Source: Halobacteriales archaeon QH_6_64_20
GTDB taxonomy: Archaea > Halobacteriota > Halobacteria > Halobacteriales > Halococcaceae
Direction: 5' to 3'
Length of the DNA stretch: 50,477 bases
NCBI GenBank assembly: GCA_003021235.1
Contig: PXQR01000001.1
Coordinates: 1 to 50,477 of the forward strand
The translations under genes were made by a program, and so were the position numbers. Below the pieces are notes generated by a model. That model saw only the letters and a program-made list of their open reading frames with translations, did not search any database and was not told the origin of the DNA. Positions 45,561-50,477 of this stretch are shown in pieces; position 1 is the first letter of the stretch, and the number at the start of each line of letters is the position of its first letter.

Positions 45561-48158
45561 ATGGCCGCAACCGACAAGGAACCGTCCTACGTCGAGCGGC
45601 CGCTTTTGAACTCCGGAGTCATCGAACGGCGCGAGTACCAGCTCGAACTGGCCGAAGTAGGGACGACCGATCACACGCTCGTCTGTCTGCCGACGGGACT
45701 CGGCAAGACCACCGTGAGCCTGCTCGTAACCGCTTCGCGGCTGGCGGAGGTCGGGGGTACTTCCCTGCTACTGGCACCGACGAAGCCGCTCGTCAGCCAG
45801 CACGCCGACTTCTACCGGACGGCGCTATCGATCCCGGACGAGGAGATCGTCACCTTCACTGGGGAGGTACGTCCGGACGACCGGGCCGATCTATGGGAGC
45901 GCGCGCAGTTGGTGATCGCCACCCCCCAAGTAGTCGAGAACGACCTCATCGGCGGTCGGATCTCCCTTTCCGGTACCACGCACATCACCTTCGACGAATG
46001 TCATCGCGCGAGCGGCGACTATGCCTATAATTACATCGCGGAACGGTACCACGCCGACGCGGAGAACCCCCTCGTGACCGGCATGAGCGCCTCGCCCGGC
46101 GGCGATCGGGAGGCCATCGAGGAGGTGTGTGCGAACCTGGGGCTGAACGAAGTGACCGTGATGACCGAAGAGGACGCCGACGTCGGTACCTATACTCACG
46201 AGACGTCGGTCGAGTGGGAGCGCATCACCCTCCCCGAGGAGGTCATCGAGATCAGGGACGCGCTCAACGGAGTCATCAAGGAACGATTGGGGAAACTCAA
46301 AGAACTCGGAGTAGCGCGCTCGACCCAGCCCGACCAGTCCCAACGCGACCTGAACGCGATCCGCGCGGAGCTCCAGAAGCTCATGAACAACGACCAGTCG
46401 GAGGGCTACCAGGGCATGAGCATCCACGCCGAGGTCATGAAGCTCCGGCGGGCGGTCACGCTCGCCGAAACCCAAAGCGTCGAGTCCTTGCGTAGGTATT
46501 TCGAGCGCCAGCGAAACGCCGCTCGATCCTCGGGCGCGTCGAAAGCGTCCCAGCGGTTCGTCTCCGAGCCGAGCGTCAGGAAAGCAGTCCGGATGGCCGA
46601 GGACTTCGACGACCTACACCCCAAGTTCCGCCGGACGCGCATCCTGCTCGCGGAAACCCTTGGCATCGAAGAGGGCGATCGGGTGATCGTCTTCACCGAA
46701 TCGCGCGATACTGCAGAAACCCTCACCGAATTCCTAGGCGAGCACTTCTCGGTACACAAGTTCGTCGGTCAGGGCGACAAGGAGGGATCGGACGGGATGA
46801 CCCAGAAACAACAACAGGAGACGCTCGATGCGTTTCGGGCCGGCGAGTTCGAGGTACTCGTCTCGACATCGGTCGCCGAGGAGGGGTTGGATGTGCCGGA
46901 GGTCGATCTCGTCCTCTTCTACGAACCGGTGCCGACGGCGATCCGCTCGATCCAGCGCCGGGGCCGAACCGGCCGGCAGACCGAGGGCAAGGTCACGGTG
47001 TTGATGGCCGAAGACACCCGCGACGAGGCGTACTTCTGGATCTCACGACGCCGGGAATCGCAGATGGAATCGCAACTCCGGACGCTCAAGAGCGTGGCCG
47101 GAGAGGTCACGGCCGATCTCGGCGGACAGGGAAGACTCGAGGAGTACGGTAGCGACCGAGAGGACGACGAGAGCGGTAATAGCGAGGCTAACGAGGGGAG
47201 CGAGGCCAGCGACGAGAACGCGATCGAAGCTGAGTCGAGCGGCCGCGAAGAGGCGTCGAACGCTCGGCCCGCACGGGCGGCGAACGGCGGGCGGTCGGCG
47301 GGCGACGTGCAGTCGGGACTCGCGACGTTCGGCGAATGGAACGGCGGATCAGTGGCCGAGGAATCCGGGCGTGACGGTGGGACGACGGGCGAATCCGACG
47401 GGGCGAAGCGAAGCGGGGAAAACGAGGGAAGCGAGAGCGGCGAGGAAAGCGACGGCGGCGAGACGGACGAAACGGTGGCGACGGCCCGCGGCGAGGGCGA
47501 GACGATCGAGATCGTCGCGGATCAGCGCGAACTCGATGCGACGATCGCCCGTGACCTCTCGACCCGGGAGGACGTGGACGTCCGCTTGGAGACGCTCGCG
47601 GTCGGCGACTACGTGCTTTCCGATCGCGCCGTCGTCGAACGCAAATCGACGGCCGACTTCGTCGATTCCTTGCTGAACGAGGGCGACCGCTCGATCTTCG
47701 AGCAGATCGGCGACGCCGCTCGACACTACGCCCGACCGATCGTGATCCTCGAAGGCGATGGGCTCTACGAACAGCGCAACGTTCACCCGAACGCCATCCG
47801 CGGCGCGCTCGCCTCTCTGGCCATCGACTTCGGCGCGAGCGTGCTCAGAACTACCGACGGGGACGACACCGCGGATCTCCTCGAAGTCATCGCGCGCCGC
47901 GAGCAAGAGACCGAAGACCGTGAGGTAAGCGTCCACGGCGAGAAGGGCGCGAAGACGCTCACTGAGCAACAAGAGTACGTCGTCGCGTCGATCGCCGAGA
48001 TCGGGCCGGTCACCGCACGCACGTTGCTCGCGGACGTCGGGAGCGTCGAGGCGGTCATGACCGCAAGCGAGAGCGATCTGACCGACGTAGAGGGGATCGG
48101 GCCGGTCACCGCAGAACGCATCACCGAGGTCACGAGAAGCGCATACGATCCGGATTGA
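45561..48158 (+). CDS. hef: Hef helicase/nuclease (FANCM/XPF type)
   Basis: An 865-residue repair enzyme acting on stalled forks. The SF2 helicase half has Walker A PTGLGKT (44-50), the DECH box (145-148) and motif VI QRRGRTGR (465-472), with a thumb-like insert between them as in archaeal Hef. An Asp/Glu/Ser/Gly-rich linker of about 125 residues (roughly 530-655), much longer than in non-halophiles, precedes the XPF-type ERCC4 nuclease with the ERKSTAD motif (E693, R694, K695) and a tandem helix-hairpin-helix end (IGPVTARTLL, GIGPVTAERI). All catalytic residues are present, so it should be active. Confidence 0.94.
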   Translation: MAATDKEPSYVERPLLNSGVIERREYQLELAEVGTTDHTLVCLPTGLGKTTVSLLVTASRLAEVGGTSLLLAPTKPLVSQHADFYRTALSIPDEEIVTFTGEVRPDDRADLWERAQLVIATPQVVENDLIGGRISLSGTTHITFDECHRASGDYAYNYIAERYHADAENPLVTGMSASPGGDREAIEEVCANLGLNEVTVMTEEDADVGTYTHETSVEWERITLPEEVIEIRDALNGVIKERLGKLKELGVARSTQPDQSQRDLNAIRAELQKLMNNDQSEGYQGMSIHAEVMKLRRAVTLAETQSVESLRRYFERQRNAARSSGASKASQRFVSEPSVRKAVRMAEDFDDLHPKFRRTRILLAETLGIEEGDRVIVFTESRDTAETLTEFLGEHFSVHKFVGQGDKEGSDGMTQKQQQETLDAFRAGEFEVLVSTSVAEEGLDVPEVDLVLFYEPVPTAIRSIQRRGRTGRQTEGKVTVLMAEDTRDEAYFWISRRRESQMESQLRTLKSVAGEVTADLGGQGRLEEYGSDREDDESGNSEANEGSEASDENAIEAESSGREEASNARPARAANGGRSAGDVQSGLATFGEWNGGSVAEESGRDGGTTGESDGAKRSGENEGSESGEESDGGETDETVATARGEGETIEIVADQRELDATIARDLSTREDVDVRLETLAVGDYVLSDRAVVERKSTADFVDSLLNEGDRSIFEQIGDAARHYARPIVILEGDGLYEQRNVHPNAIRGALASLAIDFGASVLRTTDGDDTADLLEVIARREQETEDREVSVHGEKGAKTLTEQQEYVVASIAEIGPVTARTLLADVGSVEAVMTASESDLTDVEGIGPVTAERITEVTRSAYDPD

Positions 48159-48234
48159 CTCCCTATAGGAAGACTCAACGAACCGCAATCCACATCCGCC
48201 CCGGGATCAGGACTATCCGTCCGTCGGGACGGGG

Positions 48235-49182
48235 CTACCGGGCCAGGGCGGGTTCCTCGGGTCCGCGACGGTGGGCCGTAGCGTGTGAGAGTGGGCTTAC
48301 GGCTTCGAAGACCGTTTCGGGGTCCTTGTTCCAGACCCACTCCCAGCGCGTCCGGGCGACCAGGTAGAGCTTGCGTGTCGTACTCAATTGCGGGGTCGCC
48401 GAAAGCACGTCCAGGTCACGAGTTCTGATCAGTCGGTGATGGTCAGCATAGAGGACCGAGGCGAGCAACACGGCGAACTGGCAGTCTTCGGGGAGGTACT
48501 TGATGCCAGCGACCCCCTCACGGTAGAGGTCCTCGGCACGATGGAGTTCGGTGCTGATGACGCCAGCGACGGCGTCGTCCATCTCGAAGCGCCTGAGCTG
48601 GTCGTAGTCCACGCCGTGTTCGTCGAGGGTGGTCTCGGGGAGGTAGATCCGGTCGCGGTCAACGATGTCCTCGCGGACGTCGCGGATGAAGTTGGTGAGC
48701 TGGAAGGCTTCCCCGAGTGCGCCGGCGTGTGGGCGGGCGACCGCGGGCTCGTCAGCGCCCATGATCGCAGTCATCATGTGGCCGACGGCCGCCGCCGATC
48801 CGCGCATATACGCTTCGAGGTCGGCGTAGGTGTCGTACCGACTCGTCTCGATGTCGGAGATCATCGCGTCGACGAAGGCGTTCACCTCGTCGTCCGGAAT
48901 CCCGTGAGCCGCACGGATCTCACAGAACGCTGCGAGAACCGGGTCGGTCGTCTCGCGCTCGCCGAGGGCTTCTGCTCGAAGTCGTTCGAGTTCGGCGCGT
49001 TGTTCGGCCGGCGACAGGTCGCCGGGGTCGTCGACGATCTCATCGGCGATCCGAAAGAACGCATAGAGGACGTACGTCGGGCGGCGGACGCGCTCGGGAA
49101 GTACCCGGGTCGCGAAATAGAAGGTCTTCCCGGTACGCCGGTGGATGCCCTTGCTTTTGGCGAGTTGAGTGCTATCGACCAT
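48235..49182 (-). CDS. crtB: Phytoene/squalene synthase family enzyme
   Basis: A 315-residue prenyltransferase joining two geranylgeranyl diphosphates to phytoene, the first step toward bacterioruberin and other C50 carotenoids. Both aspartate-rich motifs are seen: DEIVDD (D47-D52) and DVREDIVDRDR. The RTGKTFYFATRVLP start and ALGEAFQLTNFIRDV are typical. The ATG at 49182 is chosen because the family starts here; the upstream extension of 20 codons is basic. It converges on hef. A squalene synthase role is less likely but not excluded. Confidence 0.9.
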   Translation of the reverse strand: MVDSTQLAKSKGIHRRTGKTFYFATRVLPERVRRPTYVLYAFFRIADEIVDDPGDLSPAEQRAELERLRAEALGERETTDPVLAAFCEIRAAHGIPDDEVNAFVDAMISDIETSRYDTYADLEAYMRGSAAAVGHMMTAIMGADEPAVARPHAGALGEAFQLTNFIRDVREDIVDRDRIYLPETTLDEHGVDYDQLRRFEMDDAVAGVISTELHRAEDLYREGVAGIKYLPEDCQFAVLLASVLYADHHRLIRTRDLDVLSATPQLSTTRKLYLVARTRWEWVWNKDPETVFEAVSPLSHATAHRRGPEEPALAR

Positions 49183-49372
49183 ACGGAATCCGACTGTGTT
49201 ATCGTACGATCGGCAGACGTTTAATCGTTTGTACCTCGGCACGAAAGAGCCCCTCTTACCAGTCCGTTGTCACCGTTCGAGCGCACGCGAGTGAACGGTC
49301 CGGTCGCGTTCGTTCACACCGCAGCGGCCACGAAAGGCCATCGAAACGCGTGTATGCGGTGCCGCGCCACAA

Positions 49373-49380
49373 TACTTATC
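49373..49380 (+). promoter_or_regulatory. TATA-like element of the zinc-ribbon gene
   Basis: TACTTATC is centred about 30 nt before the ATG at 49407 in an AT-rich patch. The spacing fits a leaderless or very short-leader transcript. Confidence 0.4.
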
Positions 49381-49406
49381 AAGTATAGAAGTTAATGTAA
49401 GTACAT

Positions 49407-49559
49407 ATGAGAATCGGGTTCCGGTGCCCGAAGTGCAGTAGGCAGGTGCAATCGACGACGGGTACCGAGTACCGCTGTGTGAACCGTGGTGAGACGTTCA
49501 ACTCGGTGGATATCTTCCTGCCCTTATCGGGCGATCGGCCCGCCGTAGGCGGCACGTAG
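49407..49559 (+). CDS. Small zinc-ribbon-like protein lacking one cysteine
   Basis: A 50-residue protein reading MRIGFRCPKCSRQVQSTTG, then TEYRCVNRGETF. The first knuckle CPKC is intact. The second should be CxxC but has CVNR, so the fourth ligand is replaced by Arg. A TATA-like element lies about 30 nt before the ATG, as in leaderless genes. It lies between crtB (divergent) and tRNA-Phe. It may be a small zinc-finger protein of the haloarchaeal CPxCG type, a decayed one, or use another ligand. Confidence 0.55.
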   Translation: MRIGFRCPKCSRQVQSTTGTEYRCVNRGETFNSVDIFLPLSGDRPAVGGT

Positions 49560-49630
49560 CGAACCGCGAAGGAGTAGAAGCCGGACGTTTCCGAAATCCT
49601 TTTTCACTGGCGTACGTTCTCGAAAATCGA

Positions 49631-49704
49631 GCCGCCTTAGCTCAGACTGGGAGAGCACTCGACTGAAGATCGAGCTGTCCCCGGTTCAAATCCGGGAGGC
49701 GGCA
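49631..49704 (+). tRNA. tRNA-Phe (anticodon GAA)
   Basis: A complete cloverleaf of 74 nt. The acceptor stem pairs GCCGCCT with AGGCGGC and the discriminator is A at 49704. The D-arm contains AGCTCAGACTGGGAGAGC. The anticodon arm is CTCGA / CTGAAGA / TCGAG, giving anticodon GAA for phenylalanine. The T-arm is CCCGGTTCAAATCCGGG. CCA is not encoded and there is no intron. A T5 tract at 49600-49604 lies upstream. Confidence 0.96.
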
Positions 49705-50477
49705 TACTTGTTGCAGATCGAACCACAATCACCGTACAGCGACGTGATTCACCCGATTTCGACGGGAAATCGTCGGGAGATTCGAACCTGCTACAGCACG
49801 CGACCTCGCGCTTGCTTGCGTTTCACGAGATTCGACGCAGCATGGCACTGTCTAGTTGAGCAATCGATGATCTACGATTCACTGTAACTGATCTCAGGAT
49901 AGGACGTCTTAGAGCCTATACTGTCGAAACTACGATTCAGCGTAGACGAAATTACTGTAATTTGCCGATTGCGGGCCGCTCATCTAGACAGTGCCCGTAG
50001 CATAGTATGGTAAAATCTCGGAGACGAGTGAATGTGAAGCGAAGTCCCACCCCTACACATGAACCCAGGCAGACGCAGAGACAGGCGCGCTCTTGGATCG
50101 AATGGACGCGCTGGTGCATCATAGGGACCTTCCTCGTCCTGGCGGAGAGAACGGGGGTGAGACGGTCACTGTTTCGAAATGAGAGGCGTCACAGGTGTCA
50201 CGGGTTCGAATCGGGTTATTGAATCAAGACATGCAACGTCATGTTCCACTCCTCCTCATATTCCGGAATCCCATTGAACGACTGAATGAACACTCTCATT
50301 CTCGCTGCGGACACTGCTAGATCGGGATCAAACCACCGGAGGGAAGGAGGGAAATTGAACTAGTGATACGATGATAGATTAGTAAGAAATCAGCTCATAC
50401 CGCTGAAAACGACCGCTTCAGCGATCTGCCGTTGTTCACCTATTGATAATAGTGCAGCGGTGGAGCGGAGGTAGAAC
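49705..50477. other. Gene-poor, lower-GC tail downstream of tRNA-Phe
   Basis: After the tRNA no gene can be supported for 770 bp. The region is visibly AT-richer than the rest. It contains the 152-bp inverted-repeat element at 49844-49995 and a 71-codon frame (50007-50222) that is basic and family-less, so I did not call it. On the minus strand near 50220-50300 a short open stretch (FIQSFNGIPEYEEEWNMTLH) might be the tail of a gene remnant. No copy of the tRNA 3' end is seen within the window. Confidence 0.4.
49844..49995. mobile_element. 152-bp MITE-like element with 18-bp TIRs and imperfect 8-bp target duplication
   Basis: The left end is GGCACTGTCTAGTTGAGC (49844-49861). The right end (49978-49995) is its complement with one mismatch (17 of 18). 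The flanks are CGCAGCAT (49836-49843) and CGTAGCAT (49996-50003), an 8-bp target duplication with one transition. The end sequence starts like IS6-family ends (IS26 begins GGCACTGTTGC, as I recall), a family that makes 8-bp duplications. There is no coding capacity; CTACGATTCA occurs twice inside (49872-49881 and 49930-49939). Confidence 0.78.

Noticed and set aside
50007-50222. 71-codon open frame after the second MITE-like element
   Set aside because: Strongly basic with no family resemblance, in a gene-poor tail; probably chance.
1-50477. CRISPR arrays, rRNA genes, intact transposase genes
   Set aside because: No regularly spaced repeats, no rRNA-like sequence and no transposase motifs (DDE or HUH) were seen in reading either strand.

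Overview
The window is a piece of a haloarchaeal chromosome (class Halobacteria). The supporting signs are high-GC, strongly acidic proteins, TATA-like boxes placed 25-30 nt before start codons (leaderless transcripts), Tat signal peptides, a Bat-type HTH regulator, a Hef helicase/nuclease, an archaeal phytoene synthase, and several haloarchaea-only small families (DUF5815, DUF6149 and DUF7124-like, named from memory). I cannot assign a genus.

Layout. From 0.4 to 18.9 kb lies an accessory catabolic and transport region: a BKACE/DUF849 beta-keto acid cleavage enzyme, two MmgE/PrpD proteins, a tartrate/D-malate-type dehydrogenase, three cupins, two MFS transporters, a type II haloacid dehalogenase-like HAD protein, a phosphonoacetate hydrolase-like phosphodiesterase, and a complete CUT1-type ABC importer whose Tat lipoprotein binding protein is encoded slightly downstream. 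Together they look like an uncharacterised organic-acid utilisation locus. From 19 to 31 kb there are a Tat-exported ferritin-like protein, a glyoxalase, a D-lactate/glycolate dehydrogenase-type flavin/Fe-S gene broken by an internal deletion, a membrane-anchored beta-propeller protein, a dihydrolipoamide dehydrogenase-like flavoprotein, a Bat-type regulator, a dicarboxylate symporter, an HD-domain protein, and a NucS/DUF91-like nuclease gene interrupted by one in-frame stop. From 31 to 38 kb are a secreted protein, carB with an unusual low-complexity insert, and small conserved haloarchaeal proteins. From 38 to 42.5 kb is a cell-surface glycosylation patch: a sulfatase-fold protein, an ArnA-like epimerase/decarboxylase, a GT61 glycosyltransferase, and a decayed second copy of the epimerase 5' end. 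A RelBE-type toxin-antitoxin module follows, with both genes frameshifted. From 43.4 to 49.2 kb is a conserved core: pyridine nucleotide-disulfide oxidoreductase, DUF6149, Hef and phytoene synthase. The last part holds a 50-codon zinc-ribbon-like gene, tRNA-Phe(GAA), and a gene-poor, lower-GC tail.

The most notable structure not explained by genes is two short non-coding elements with terminal inverted repeats and 8-bp flanking direct repeats (36011-36149 and 49844-49995). They look like MITEs, non-autonomous relatives of insertion sequences. With four disrupted genes and one gene remnant, they point to a decaying accessory region, although some of the indels and the stop could be assembly or sequencing errors.

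How the genes may work together (inference): the ABC importer and MFS carriers bring in an organic acid or its phosphonate or halogenated derivative. The HAD and PhnA-like enzymes would remove substituents, the MmgE/PrpD proteins and the dehydrogenase would process hydroxy/tricarboxylic acids, and BKACE would cleave a beta-keto acid with acetyl-CoA. No substrate can be fixed from the sequence alone.
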